A DNA stretch of 64,000 bases from Panicum virgatum (GCF_016808335.1 NC_053150.1:30806238-30870237); one strand, 5' to 3'. Shown: positions 1-10,858, numbered from the stretch's first letter. Numbers and translations: made by a program. The notes: generated from the sequence alone by a model not told the origin.

Positions 1-387
1 TGTCCACTTACCTTTCGTAGGGAAAAAATAAAAAAACAAGGAGCAACATACATAACTCCAGCTTCATCACAATGCTCCTTGGTCCCAAGGGAAGACAGAT
101 GTAGAAGGAACCAAGATGAACAAACGCAAAGCTTTGCTTCGTGCTTAACTTTTGCATTTTTTGTTCAATGCTTGGCGAGTTCTTCCAGGTAAGTATCCGA
201 CACACCTCGTGCATCCTTACTTCATATCTCTACTCTGCTTTGTTGCCCATCTTGTTTAGCTTGCCATGAAAAAAAAATATATAACAAAATAAAAACATCA
301 AAATTTATAAAAATAAAAAAATAATAAAATAAAATAAATAAAAATTAGTGCTCCATATAGTAATGTTGTTTGATTCAATAAAGTTTA

Positions 388-416
388 GACTCCACGGTGT
401 TAAAACTGGTAGAGTC
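388..416 (+). other. conserved hairpin 2, E0 copy
   Basis: Outer arms are GACTC and GAGTC, with a short inner CGGT/ACTG pairing. The same structure occurs in A at 8169-8199 and in B at 13743-13772, each time about 50-80 nt before an internal AAGTGTGGGGGAG motif. The function is unknown; an RNA role is inference. Confidence 0.5.
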
Positions 417-806
417 CCTTCTTGTTTCCACTTTCGTTTTTTTATAAAGACAAGTACAAGAATAAGTGTGGGGGAGATCTCTCAAAATCACCAATTTCAA
501 ATTCGTCAAGATCTCTCCACCAAACATGTTGCACATCATCCACGGTTCAGCATGCTAAAGAATAGGACCGAAGGAATCCAAGGAAGGATGGTCGTGCTTT
601 CAGTTCGACTAAACCACCTCTGGCTTCCTACAGTTCCTTCTTCTTCCTCTTCAGCAATGGTATGTGCAACACATCCCTCACAAAATCCCTCAAACTCCCT
701 AAGTTCTTGAGTTTAATTGAATTTATTTATTGATAACTAAAACTAAACTCAATGAACCTTGCCAACCCACCTTATGCACTCCAAGCACTTCCATGAATAA
801 ACTTGC

Positions 807-811
807 ATACT
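807..811. repeat. TSD ATACT, left of element A
   Basis: ATACT immediately precedes the 5' LTR of A. The same five bases follow the 3' LTR at 18398-18402. Joining the flanks restores continuity with homologous sequence at 8548 (cttgcatactctttattcc). Confidence 0.9.
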
Positions 812-1266
812 TGTTGATGGTCATTAAGTCAGAAATAAAACCGTCAAACTCCTGCATCTTTTCATAACTTTCAATCACCAAATATAGTTATAGGGCTTAT
901 TGCTAACCATTTCCACGAGTTTTGGTGAATCTTGGATTGTAGGCACCCATACGCGGAATAAGATAAAAAGAAACAAAAGACGCAACACAAATGCACTGAA
1001 TATCCGATCCCGCGTCACACTTACAAAGAGGGCCCAATTGATAGAGAAAACCGACATATGAAGCCCCGGCACCGACGTATACTGAAGAGGACCCACATGT
1101 CAGTCACCCGGCCAAAGGCAGTGGCCAAAACCCACCAAGTGGGGTCGGCCGAACCAGGACTGGCACCAGTCCAGGTGCGTCTTGGCCGGTGATCATCCCT
1201 TATCCTCCAAAAGGCGGTTATCAACGTTTCCATATCAGAAGATGGCAGGAACTGACCTTCGCAACC

Positions 1267-1273
1267 TATAAAA
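1267..1273 (+). promoter_or_regulatory. LTR TATA box (A 5')
   Basis: TATAAAA in the context acctataaaagggcctcc. The same context occurs in the 3' LTR (17609-17615), in the solo LTR and, with TATAAAT, in E0 and C. It probably drives the genomic transcript. Confidence 0.75.
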
Positions 1274-1967
1274 GGGCCTCCACTCACCCCTCTCAAGTCA
1301 TTCACAATTCCCATTCCATTCTCATACACTTTAAGGAGGAGTAGTAGTAGTAGTGTTCCACTTGCATCTTTAGAGTAGGGAGTGTGCGAGGAGGAGGATC
1401 GGAGAAGAGCCGGACTTGTCGGCCTCGCTTCGTCTTGTACCTCGACGGGTACAAATCACTTGAGTAAGTATCTGGAGTTCATCTTCTGTTAAGTTCTTGG
1501 TTAAGTATTGTTAAGTTATTTATTCGTTTACGGGTTCATCGAATGTTCTTGTAACGTATGCTCTGGTAGAGGGCCCCTGATAAAGACAGGTAACCCTGTA
1601 CGCCGCTAGAGTAGTAATCGAAGGATTAGACGTGGTGTCTAGGCCCTAGATTGCCTTTGTTTGCCTCGTACTCTACAATATTGCGGTGTAGACCGCAGGT
1701 GGTGACAGCCCTATCGGTCCGCTATGAAGCTGCTCCGTGGTTAGTGCACTCCCCCTTGTCCGGGTACGGCGTAGAGCAACAAGCCGGAGGTCCCTAACAG
1801 TACCTGGGTCAGACCGGTGCCCGAAGTAATTGAGTGAAAGCCTAAGTCTACCTTACCTTGAACCTTATCTTTAGATAAACCACGCTACCCAAAGCTCTCC
1901 TACTTCTTCTTCTCCTGGATTAAGCTAGCCAGAAGGTCATTACACATCCGTTCCCTGTGGAAATTAC

Positions 1968-2035
1968 GATACCCTAAATACTTTCGGGTGAAGTGCTACA
2001 ACGGCATCTTCCGTGCGCTTGCGGATTATTCTGTG
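1968..2035 (+). other. Conserved U5 module, A 5' LTR
   Basis: The block gataccc...GGTGAA...GCTACAACGG...TCCGTGCGCTTGCGGA lies 20-30 nt before the LTR end. It recurs in all the Athila-like LTRs of the window that keep this region, although their U3 sequences differ strongly. The final 16 bases can form a short TCCG/CGGA hairpin. Confidence 0.6.
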
Positions 2036-2063
2036 AATGTTAAGAAATACCAACAAGCATTTT

Positions 2064-2081
2064 TGGCGCCGTTGCCGGGGA
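2064..2081 (+). other. Primer-binding site, tRNA-Asp type (A)
   Basis: TGGCGCCGTTGCCGGGGA begins 9 nt after the LTR end. It is complementary to the 3' end of plant tRNA-Asp, the primer typical of Athila-group elements. An identical site is in B at 10666-10683. Confidence 0.85.
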
Positions 2082-2166
2082 ATGGTTGCTGTAGTTATCT
2101 TCGAACCTAGTTTGCCCGTGTATCTTTTCTTTTACCTTTTCCTTTCTTTTATTTTATCCTTATACC

Positions 2167-2810
2167 ATGTCACACCCTTCTATCCACCAACTCTCTACCT
2201 CCGAGGATGAGTTCTCAGAGCCATCAACCTCTCCAAAGCCTTTCATGGTTTCCGGCTATGAACTTGATCCTGACATCATTGCCATGGTTCGAGGATGAAC
2301 CTTCTCTGGTCTAGGAATTCAAGATCCCTACCATCATTTGCTAGAGTTCGAGGAACTGTGTTCGTACTTGGTAATGCCAGGCATGTCACAGGAAAGCTTG
2401 AGTGGAAGTTGTTCCCCTTTTCTCTTGTGGAAAAGGCGGAACAATGGTACACTCACAACGTGGGGAATGCGAATGGTAATTGGGAAGAGCTCCGAGATGA
2501 CTTTTGTCTCTCGTTCTCTTCCTTATCCGACGAAGCATCTCGATGAGGTGACATCATTGCATTCGAACAATTAGAGAAGGAGTCCCTAGATGCAGCTTGG
2601 GCTAGATTCTCACACCTTTTAGAGTCAAGCCTAGACTGGTCTATACCCGATGGCATATTCTTGCACATCTTTTACACGGGATTAGACATGGACTCGGCCG
2701 ACGATCTCAACATCGCCGCTGGAGGTTCTTTTATGCATAGAACTCCAACAGAAGGAAGAGAAATCCTAGATCACATTTTAGAAAACTCTTATTTTGTGCT
2801 TATCCTTGTG
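2167..2810 (+). pseudogene. Gag-like N-terminal region of element A, frameshifted
   Basis: The ATG at 2167, about 85 nt after the PBS, opens a frame that stops at a TGA at 2296-2298. Further gag-like sequence follows in the same frame and then, from about 2400, in another frame: a PYHHLLEFEEL motif, then FPFSLVEKAEQWYTH and GNWEELRDDFC. These match the plant retrotransposon Gag domain (Retrotrans_gag type). A TGA near 2547 interrupts the second frame, which continues to about 2810 (HIFYTGLDMDSADDLN). Gag would form the particle and bind genomic RNA. The gene is broken by at least two stops and a frameshift, so this copy cannot make the full protein. The homologous region of B is at 10859-11404. 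Confidence 0.7.
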
Positions 2811-3052
2811 AGCCCCAGCAGGAGTCCCAATCGCACCTTGAGAGCCCCTCATCAGCCAAATTCTACCCTTGCACATCCCAAGTTTCGTATGTTGAGCTCT
2901 CTCCCGAACCACGAACATCGAAGGAAGAAGAAATTCAACCTTCGAAGTTCTCTTCCCAATTTAAGGATGATCCTTATGAAGACCTTAGAAACACCTCAAA
3001 TTTCCTTCGTTATAGGAGACCTACGGCACCTCTTTATCCTTCCACAAATTCC

Positions 3053-4204
3053 ATGAACGAAGAATGGTCAAAGGAAGTGAGACGCTCCTCCAAGGCAATT
3101 CAACTTAGCTCATCTTCCACGACCTTCTATTGCTCTATAGGGGGAAATTCCGTAGAAGCTCTTCACGACTCCATTGCCGAGGTTTGCATCATGTCTAAAT
3201 TCCTCATGGACACATTCATAGGAAGCATGCCTCTAAACCCGACCAACATAATCTTCCGATGTTCTTCAGGACTATTCTTCGAATGTCGGGGGATTGTGCG
3301 GGCAGTGCCAGTCAAGATAGACGAAATCGAGATCAAATTAGACTTTCACATATATCCGATTCTCGATTTTGAACTTCTCATAGGCTACCCTTTAGAAATG
3401 CTTCTTCATGAAAAATCATCGCAAGGGAGCCTCAAACATAAATCCGGGGAAACTGCTTTTGCCACTCTTATCTCTTACCCGGAAAATCCAATGGTAGAGC
3501 ACCATCCCAACCATGACCCATTCGAAGAGATGATGCTCATGTCACTGTTCATCTCTCCAAACATTGCTTCTCCTCCCGACCCTTTCAACGAAGAACTTCT
3601 GAAGGAAGACATCAGGGAGGAATGGTCAAATGGAATAATAGACTATGCTGAAGCAGCTTGGATTGATTCACCATCCATAACCATTCCATGTTCCATAAGG
3701 GGAATCATCATAGAAGCCCAGCTTATCCCTAATATGGAGGGTAATATCATGCCGTGGCACATGTCACACACCATTTTCGGTAGTGTTTCTCTAAAACCAT
3801 ATGGCAAGCTTTTTAAAAGTTGTCCCTTTGGACACATTCTTGAATGCCGGGGGATCGCAAGTGCCATGCCAGTCACAATAGACAAAATTGAGGTCAACCT
3901 AGACTTTCACATATTTGATATCCTCGATTTTGATCTCTCAATAGGCTACCCCCTAGAGAACCTTCATCATTCACCTCTAGGGAGCCTTCATGAAAAGCTT
4001 GGGGGAATGACTTCTGCCTCAACTTGCTTAGAGAACTCTTTGGCGAAGCCTTGCCCCAAACATAACCCGCTCATGGAAATGCATGAGCAAATCTCATCAT
4101 CCACGATCGAGTTTGAGCCTTTTCTTCCTAGCCCACATGGTGTTGTTCTCAATCACGATCGAGATACAACCACGATCTTCCACGATGAATCTCTTGAGAT
4201 ATAA
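3053..4204 (+). CDS. Gag-polyprotein C-terminal part with two retropepsin-like domains lacking the active site (A)
   Basis: A 383-residue open frame. Residues about 25-115 and 211-302 are two copies of one domain: CSI-G, then a segment aligning with the retropepsin catalytic loop, CRGI near the middle, and LDFHI...LDF-L-IGYPLE at the end, which looks like the second half of an aspartic protease fold. The catalytic D-(S/T)-G is absent: copy 1 has HDSIAEV (D-S-I) and copy 2 has IPNMEGNIMP. B has one such domain, with NPVVEVNVLP. The frame is probably the 3' part of the gag-like gene starting at 2167, separated by frameshifts, so its ATG may not be a true start. Sequence after the TAA still reads gag-like to 4494, ending in a conserved KHCKF--CT-ALTL motif. 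The role may be structural; activity is not expected. Confidence 0.6.
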   Translation: MNEEWSKEVRRSSKAIQLSSSSTTFYCSIGGNSVEALHDSIAEVCIMSKFLMDTFIGSMPLNPTNIIFRCSSGLFFECRGIVRAVPVKIDEIEIKLDFHIYPILDFELLIGYPLEMLLHEKSSQGSLKHKSGETAFATLISYPENPMVEHHPNHDPFEEMMLMSLFISPNIASPPDPFNEELLKEDIREEWSNGIIDYAEAAWIDSPSITIPCSIRGIIIEAQLIPNMEGNIMPWHMSHTIFGSVSLKPYGKLFKSCPFGHILECRGIASAMPVTIDKIEVNLDFHIFDILDFDLSIGYPLENLHHSPLGSLHEKLGGMTSASTCLENSLAKPCPKHNPLMEMHEQISSSTIEFEPFLPSPHGVVLNHDRDTTTIFHDESLEI

Positions 4205-4494
4205 AACTCTTGGGCTAGGGAATCCAGTGAGGCACTAACTCTGGAGCTTGAAGAGAATAACTCTATAGACGAGCATGGTAGCTTCATCGTCGAAACATCC
4301 CCACCACGCTCCTTTAGCACCCCTCCAGAGTCAGGCACTCATTGCACCATGAATGCCTTTGTGAGCTGCAACCTCCTTAAAGCTTTCTCTAGCAAAACAT
4401 TTGGAAGGATGGTTGTAGATGCCTTTGTTTATCATAAGCATTGTAAATTTCATGATTGCACTATCGCACTAACCCTGCAGCTTAAGCACAATTG
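4205..4494 (+). pseudogene. C-terminal tail of the A gag-like protein
   Basis: The frame of 3053-4204 continues after its TAA to a TGA at 4492-4494. The end reads K-T-F-x-R-x-V-V-D, then KHCKF and CTIALTL, and matches the end of the B frame at 12367-12738. Its conservation in two elements suggests that the TAA at 4202-4204 is a late lesion. Confidence 0.55.
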
Positions 4495-4586
4495 ATGAAT
4501 GGTGGTGAAGGTGGGGGCTACATCACCAATTGATAGCTGCTGGAAGAAGCCCCAGGGTCGAGCTTATGACCTTAAACAAAAAACTA

Positions 4587-4602
4587 TCGGGAGATAGCCC
4601 GA
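4587..4602 (+). other. Conserved hairpin 1, A copy (TCGGG-AGATAG-CCCGA)
   Basis: A 5-bp stem with loop AGATAG lies about 90 nt after the gag-like gene. The B copy at 12837-12852 has the same loop but CCGGG/CCCGG arms, so the outer pair changed from U-A to C-G without losing pairing. Both are preceded by aaacaaa. The function is unknown. Confidence 0.6.
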
Positions 4603-4944
4603 GATATAAAAAAATAATATTTATAATTCCTTCTTGAAAAAAATAATAATAAGCTTGAGCATGTTTCTAGATAGTATGGACCTTCGGGTATTTTTGGTCG
4701 CTAACCCTTTCAGGTTAAATAAAAAAAACAAAGGACATGCGACGCCCAGGAACATGGGAACTGTTCCAACTGTACACTAGGTATTCACTGGTTATAGAAC
4801 ACATGCTGAAGGGAACACCAACACCACACACTTGACTCTTGGTGTCCCGACACACAAAAGTCCAAGTGTGGGGGAAGTTGGTAAGCAAATCACTGCAAGT
4901 TCTATTCAAAGAGTACCCTAGTCTATTGAAGGATCAGCTCTGGT

Positions 4945-5046
4945 TTACTTAAAAAAAGAAAAGAAAAATAGAGGAGCAAAAAAAGAAAAAAAGTATAGAA
5001 AAAAAAGAGAAGAAAAGAAAAGAAAAAAAATAAAGAGAGAGAAGTG
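4945..5046 (+). repeat. Purine-rich low-complexity tract
   Basis: About 100 bases made almost only of A and G (repeats of aaaagaaaag type, ending gagagagaagtgagc). The corresponding part of B has only a short remnant. It is probably an expanded simple sequence. Confidence 0.8.
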
Positions 5047-6459
5047 AGCAAGGAGGGGAGTAAGAGTGAACCTGCAAGATCCACACGAGTCAAAAGGCTT
5101 CTTGTGCATTGCCTTCAAGCCTTGGCCTTACACAGAAAATCATTCTGCTGCCTAGCTCCACCCATCCTTGCTCTTGTGCACGCTTGCAAAGCCTCGCCAT
5201 AATCCTCATCCGCTTCTAGCTTTGCAAAGTGCCACTCTAGCAGCCCGAGCTCACACACCAGAGGAATGCTCCTCTTCTGGTACGGGGTTTTGCTACTCCA
5301 GTCCATTTGGCACTCACTCGCACATATGAGAGGAGACATATTTTGCGCCTCCAATCATCGTGCCAATGGAGCATGCCAGCAAGGCCCAGGGTTCGTGCAC
5401 ACTAGTTGTGTTGTGACCCAGCCTTGTAGTCACCTAAGTCAGCATGGTCTATGTGTCCTCCTTTGCTTTAGCTCACATCAAAGATGGAAAAGTCATCGAC
5501 AATCAAATATGACCATGCCACCTCTGTAGCAATATCAAGACATCCATCCTACATGCAGGTGGTAAGTGCACTCAGGTATGTAACCCCAAGTTCACCAATC
5601 TCCATTTGAACATAGCTTGAACTTTGAAATTCATGCTTTCATTATTTATGCTCGTATGCTCTGGTTTGGATGTATTTGATTGGTACATCCATAGGCTTTT
5701 TAAATTAAGCATGGTGCTTAGGTTTAAATAGCCTTCTTTAATCAAATTAGACATGGTGTTGAGTTTGGTTAATGAACGTTGAGCTAATACTATCACAAAC
5801 ATTGGATGCATATCTTCTGTGGACTAACCCCTGCAGGAAATTTTCAAAATTTGATGGGAAAGTCCTCAAGTTTATGTCGGAGGTAAATAAAGGTGTGGGA
5901 GGCACGTCAGCAAAAGTTACACAACATGCAAGGGAAGCACATATCACGCTTCCAAGGTGCACTGTGAGTATATTGTCAAAATGCTCCTTTTTGTTTGTTG
6001 TTGACGATCGTTAAGTGCGAAATATGACCGTCAACTATACTCAATTAAGAAGGAAAACTATACCTCTTACTTGCATATTTGTATCACTAACCTAGCTCCA
6101 CAGTTGTTTTCGAGAATTTATGATTTCAAGAGCACAAGTCCGGAATAAGACGAAAACACGATGAATACGTAGACAGAAGTCACAGACGATCATGTCCTGC
6201 GTAACATGAGCAAAGGAGGCCCACAAATCAGAGCAAACCGACCAACCAAGCCCTGACACCGACCATCTGACATCAGGACCCACCAGGCAGCGTACCAGAG
6301 AAGGTCGATGGAAAATGGCGCCAAGGGGGGGGGGGGGGTCAGCCAACCCCACCTGTAAGCCTCTAAGGCTGAGTTTTGGCGGGAAGCTCGATCTTATCCT
6401 CCTGAAGGCGGTTGACCATGTTTCCATGTATAACTTTTGCGGGAACCGACCTCATGCAC

Positions 6460-6466
6460 TATAAAA
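6460..6466 (+). promoter_or_regulatory. LTR TATA box (solo LTR)
   Basis: TATAAAA in the context cactataaaaggggcctccc, equivalent to the box at 1267 in A. Confidence 0.7.
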
Positions 6467-7476
6467 GGGGCCTCCCACCACTCTCTCAACACACACCACT
6501 TGGAAGCCTCTCTCTCTACACTCTCTTGTGACTTGTACTCCTTAGGGTAGTGGAGCTAGTCTAGTACTTCATCTCTTAGCGAATCCAGTCGTCCTCAGGG
6601 TCGGCGAGCAATCCTCGGCCTCTGGTATGGCTTTGTATTCCGACTTTCTTTATATTAATCATTCAGAGTTCGTTCTTGGTTATCTTGCTATGTTCATAGC
6701 TTGTTTAGCCTTGAGCTATGCTTTATCAAGTTATAGTAGTTGCATGCTTAGACCAGATGATCTGGGTAAGGATATCGGTTCGTTGTGCTTTCGGGCTTGC
6801 CTTAGCATCTTACCTGTCCATCTGAAGGGTGGGGGACCCGGGGGTGCTAGGGTAGTGACCTCATATGCGGGCATGGTGCCCAGGTATGCGGGATCCTTCG
6901 GATATGACGGTGCTCCACGGTGTGACTGGGGTAGACTGCAGGTGGTGACAGCCCTGTCGGTCTGCCGGGAAGCTGCTTCTCGGTTAGCGTACTCCCTGAC
7001 GTTCGGGTACGGTGTAGGAGTTCATGCAAAGATGAAACGGGACTGGTTGTTCTCCAGTGCGGGTCATTCTCCCCGATGTCCCTAATTTCCCGGCACCTGC
7101 ATCTCTAAGCAACGCAGCTAACGTAACTTATCCGCTAACATGATTAGTATAACAGGAATCTTTGCCTATGCTCCCACTAACCTTAAGATTGCTTGTTTAT
7201 TCTTTATTCATGAGAGTTGGCTGTTCTGTGTGTGTCACATTACCCCTGATTATCCTAATTATATATCACTTACCCCTGTATAGTCAGTGGTCTTCATCTT
7301 GCTCATACGTGTCATGGTTATGTAACTAAGTAAATACATTTTACACAACCTAGCCATCCCTTGGGAAAATATAAATAACGATACCCTGAATACTTCCGGG
7401 TGAAATGCTACAACGGTATATCCGTGCGCTTGCGGATCCTTCTGTAAACATTAAGACATACCACACGGCATCTTCG

Positions 7477-7493
7477 AGGTGCTGTTGCTAGGA
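7477..7493 (+). other. Fossil primer-binding site inside the solo LTR
   Basis: aggtgctgttgctagga aligns with the tRNA-Asp PBS, and the sequence before it (ttaagacataccacac) aligns with the LTR end of element A. The present LTR end is about 40 bp further on, so a former PBS lies inside this LTR. Confidence 0.6.
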
Positions 7494-8168
7494 ACTAACC
7501 ACTCCTAGTGATGACGCTAAGAAATGCTAACATTTGTGCAAGTTTTATCCCGGCCTTGTTTAAGGTACAAATTTGGTGAACAACAATAAAAAGAGATAAA
7601 TACCTTTTGATAAACAAAAGAAATATCACACTTGAAAAAAATGCTGAAAATAAAATAATAGCAAGCATGCCTGGGATCCATGCCATTTGAACCTTGGAAT
7701 CTGATTCAAGTTAAGCATGGATGTGAACAACAAATAAAAAAATGATGATGAAATTCTTTCAAAAGATATTTAGACCTTCTCGGATATTTGCTGTCCACTA
7801 ACCTTTTGCAGAGAAATGAAAAGAAAACAACTAAGGAGCAGCATGAAGACATAAACACTCAGACAGCCCTCCTTGGTTCAAGAAGGAGACAGATGCACAA
7901 GGAGCCAAGCAAAACAAAATGCAAGGTTTGGCTTTATGAATATAGAGCTTAACTCTTGCATCTTTGTTCAGTGATTGGTAAGTTCCATCAGGTAAAGATT
8001 CCACATACCTTGTGCATCCTCGTTCATTTCTTCACCCTGCAAAGTTACCCATGATGCCTAGCTTGCCATCATAAAAAGAAAATAAAAAAACATACATATA
8101 ATGAAAATAATAATAAAAAGAAACTTAGGCACTTAAGCATTTCATGCACCTTGCCTCAATAAAAATTT

Positions 8169-8199
8169 GACTCCCCGGTGATCCAAAACTGGCAGAGTC
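8169..8199 (+). other. Conserved hairpin 2, A copy
   Basis: Outer arms GACTC/GAGTC and inner arms CCGGT/ACTGG (one G-U pair). Compare B at 13743-13772 (inner CTGGTT/AACCAG) and E0 at 388-416. Confidence 0.55.
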
Positions 8200-9010
8200 C
8201 TTGTTTGTATTATTTTTCTTTTGAATAAAAAGCAGGTACAAGAATAAGTGTGGGGGAGATCTTTCAAACACCATTTACAAAGTCATTTGAGATCCCTCCC
8301 CCAACATGTTGCACATCATCGATGGTCTGAAGAACGGGACAGATGGGATCCAGAGAAGGATGACCGAACCTCTGGTTCGATCAAACCAACTCTGATTTCC
8401 CGCAGTCTCCACTTCTTCCTCTTCCAACGATGGTTTGTGCAAAACACTCCTCATAGTCCCTAAGTCTTTGAGTTTAATTGATTTTAATGTTAATCACTAA
8501 AAATTGAACTCAACAAACCTTGCTAATCTCATGCACTTCATGATAAACTTGCATACTCTTTATTCCTTGGCTTTCACCTTGTTCTTGTGAACTAAAACAT
8601 GATAGGGAACCCATGCTATCTAATAATTGACTTTTGAGATATGGTTAAAATGAATGGAACCTAGTTCTTCCTTGCAAAGTCCTATCCAAGGCCATATGTT
8701 GTTCGAAATTGAAAACCCTCTACATATGCAACTTGCTGTCTCATTGAGCTTTGTCAAATTATTGTGACCCTTTGTGAGATACGTTTCATACTCCCATGAT
8801 CAAGACGTACACTCAACATATATTCTGCCAACTTCTATACTGGAAGTTGCGCAAGAACATTTCACCCATCCATCCATTATCATCCCAGTAAATAAAACTC
8901 CATTTTATTCATGACTACTCTCTCCAACTTATCATTTTCAAGATGAAGAACATGGGCTATGCAAAAAGAAATAAATGCCATGCTCAAGAAAGCATAATGA
9001 AAAGAAAAGA

Positions 9011-9032
9011 GTTGGACACATGAAGGTCCAAA

Positions 9033-9086
<54 letters not shown>

Positions 9087-9117
9087 CGAAAGAGAGTTGG
9101 ACACATGAAGGTCCAAG
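9011..9117 (+). repeat. (TA)n microsatellite between two identical hairpin repeats
   Basis: A run of about 25 TA units (9034-9084) lies between two direct copies of gagttggacacatgaaggtc. Each copy can fold as TTGGAC-(acatgaag)-GTCCAA. A GA run follows at about 9160-9181. The position corresponds to the hairpin arrays in E0 (18861-18959) and C (22650-22753). Confidence 0.8.
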
Positions 9118-9230
9118 TATTCAAAAGAGAGAGAGAAAGATTGCCCATGTCCAAAGAAAGAGAGAGAGAGAGAGAGAGAGTTCATGAAAGGAGTCCACAC
9201 ACCATCCATACATAAATATTCACACACATG

Positions 9231-10658
9231 GGTTGACGGCTCTTAAGTACCAAATTTAGGCCATCAACTCCTGCATAAATACATAAAATGTAAACATCAA
9301 CATAGTGGTAGGGGTTTATTACTGACCATTTCCACGAGTGTTGGTAAATATTTGTATGAAGGTGAAATAAGGGTGAAAACACACTTCATGAGTAGGGAAA
9401 CACACTCCTTAGTTCAAGGCAAAATGTGCAACTACGTACAAGGATCAAATGGCCCACTAAATAGCCTCACATGAGAAGGAATGCAACCCACAACCAAGGT
9501 GACACATCATCAATCCGTGGCAACACCCTCTCAACAAATTAGACGCATTCACGAGGATCCACGGGCCCACCAGAGCATCTAAACCACCTTAAGAGGGGCC
9601 CACACCCCTGGGTATGGCATGGGGACCCACCTTGTAGCCTCCAGACCAAGTTTGAGGCGGTTCGGCCACCTTTACCAGGCGGCCGACCAACCAGGTCGCC
9701 GACCTAAAGTCGGTTCGCCTTGGCCTCATCTTCCATGTGGAGATCCCTCATTCGATGCCAAAGGCGGTGCAAGGAGGCACCGGCTCAATCCCCGGCCGAA
9801 AGCACCATGTGCCCCCTCTATAAATATGAGGGGAGGTGCTCCATTTCAAGACACATCCACCAAGTTGGAGTTCACATCCATCCAAGTGCTCAACTTCAAG
9901 CCTCCTCTTGTGTTTAGAGTTGTGTTAGCTTAGGGGGAGGGTAGAGGTACTCAGGAGGGGCGCCGGTCTTCAGCGCTCTTCTCCATTTTTGTACCTCTAC
10001 GAGAGTGAGGGAGTAATTCGGGAGAAGTGCCGGGGTGTCGGGATTCTGCCCTAGCTTGTACCTCTACGGATGCTGCTACATTCTTCGGGTTTTAGTAAGT
10101 ATTCGTGGTTCTTATCTCTAGTATTTTACTTGGTATAGTAGATGCTAGTAGTGCTTGTAGTTGAGTGAGATCAGTTCTCTTACTCGCGGGTTCGTCGCTC
10201 TGTATTTGTACAGAGTGGTGTAGTTTGCTACGGGGTACCAAACGTAGTTAGACTACAGTAGTAATCAGTAGCGTAGGCGAGGTGTCTAGGCTAAGGATTA
10301 TCCTTCGTTTGCCTTATATCCCACAGTTTGGTAGAGGTAGGCCATAGGTGGTGACAGCCCTATTGGTTTTTCGTAATCCTCCATGTTCGGATATAGCGTA
10401 GAGCTGTTGGCCGGAGTCGACTGGCAGACCAGTTGTAAGCCGGTGCCAGAGAGATTGGCCTTTAACTCAGTAGTAGCGCTATCTTAGGAATCCTCTCTTC
10501 CCTTCTACCTATCTTGGTGTGTCCTTGGACCGATTAGAATAGAAGAGAGTGCACACATGTTCCCTGTGGATTTGATAACCCTTGGAATACTCTGAGGTGA
10601 AAGCTACAATGGTATCCGTGCGCTTACGGATTTATTCGTGACGCTAAAACACCCAACA
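9231..10658 (+). repeat. 5' LTR of element B
   Basis: 1428 bp, ggttgacggctc...acccaaca, with a TATA box at 9819-9825 and the U5 module at 10574-10630. The reported frames at 9619-9933 also exist in the 3' LTR (15733-15951) but have no domain and lie across the promoter, so they are not kept as genes. Confidence 0.9.
9819..9825 (+). promoter_or_regulatory. LTR TATA box (B 5')
   Basis: TATAAAT in ccccctctataaatatgagg; the equivalent in the 3' LTR is at 15837-15843. Confidence 0.75.
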
Positions 10659-10665
10659 TGCTTTC

Positions 10666-10683
10666 TGGCGCCGTTGCCGGGGA
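10666..10683 (+). other. Primer-binding site, tRNA-Asp type (B)
   Basis: TGGCGCCGTTGCCGGGGA lies 7 nt after the LTR end, identical to the site in A. Confidence 0.85.
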
Positions 10684-10858
10684 ACAGTTGCTGTATCTTT
10701 CTTCGAACCTAGTCGTCCTCGTATCCTTTGCTTTTCTTTTCTTCTACCTTGACCCCCGCTACCCATAGAGGAGCTATCCTTTAAAAGCTTCTCTACCCTA
10801 CAGGATTTATCCCGTGTCATCCTTAGTTTTCTTCCTGCTATCTTTACCCCCACTACCC

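Larger units (their letters stand above)
1..811 (+). mobile_element. E0 element, 3' non-coding region (left part)
   Basis: This is the 3' non-coding region of a non-autonomous Athila-like element (E0) whose 5' part lies left of the window. It aligns by eye with 7790-8560 in element A. Shared pieces are the block with acceptor-like TAG at 18-20 and donor-like GTAAG at 189, a hairpin at 388-416, the polypurine-like AAGTGTGGGGGAG at 464-476, and the segment around 700-800 with AGTTTAATTGAA. The region resumes at 18398 after the inserted element A. The 120-residue frame at 348-710 has no recognisable domain and is not kept in the related copies, so I treat it as chance. Confidence 0.7.
812..2055 (+). 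repeat. 5' LTR of element A
   Basis: Starts tgttgatgg and ends accaaca, 1244 bp, the same length as its partner at 17154-18397. It carries a TATA box at 1267-1273, a segment shared with related LTRs (gcaggtggtgacagccc near 1698) and the conserved U5 module at 1968-2035. Frames reported inside it on the minus strand (875-1329) are not conserved and are rejected as genes. Confidence 0.92.
4495..5998 (+). other. A 3' non-coding region, part 1
   Basis: No frame here is shared with relatives. It contains a conserved hairpin (4587-4602), a splice-like block (CTAAC at 4701, CAG at 4711-4713, GTAAG at 4881), a polypurine-like motif (4864-4875) and a purine-rich tract (about 4945-5046). From 5550 it aligns with B 13330-13600, including ggactaacccctgcag. 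The segment 5090-5540 has no counterpart in B. It could be captured sequence (a 79-residue minus frame at 5115-5354 is open), but I recognise nothing in it. Confidence 0.6.
5999..7532 (+). mobile_element. Solo LTR of the C family
   Basis: A 1534-bp LTR, tgttgacgatc...aaatgctaaca, is flanked by TSD TTTGT (5994-5998 and 7533-7537) with no internal region. It arose by recombination between the two LTRs of an inserted element. It matches, in opposite orientation, the LTRs of element C (20411-22026, 28329-29967) at its end and in U5. It includes a TATA box (6460-6466), a C/G homopolymer run near 6326-6338, the conserved U5 module (7380-7437) and a fossil PBS (7477-7493). The 152-residue frame at 6627-7085 lies within this LTR and is rejected as a gene. 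Confidence 0.88.
7533..9230 (+). other. A 3' non-coding region, part 2
   Basis: This continues the A internal region after the solo LTR. It holds a splice-like block (CTAAC 7798-7802, CAG 7809-7811, GTAAG 7978-7982), conserved hairpin 2 (8169-8199), an internal polypurine-like motif (8246-8258), a (TA)n run flanked by two copies of a TTGGAC/GTCCAA hairpin, and a (GA)n run. It aligns with 1-811 and with B 13620-14750. I see no supported gene; the open frames over 8880-9227 are read-through of the microsatellites. Confidence 0.65.

Noticed and set aside
5115..5354. 79-residue minus frame as a captured gene
   Set aside because: Open but without a recognisable motif and absent in relatives; too little support, so mentioned only in the A region.
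8880..9227. Frames with long YIYIYI runs
   Set aside because: Translation of the (TA)n microsatellite.
9619..9933. 104-residue frame in the B LTR, also in the 3' LTR
   Set aside because: Covers the LTR promoter and is shared only because LTRs are duplicates.
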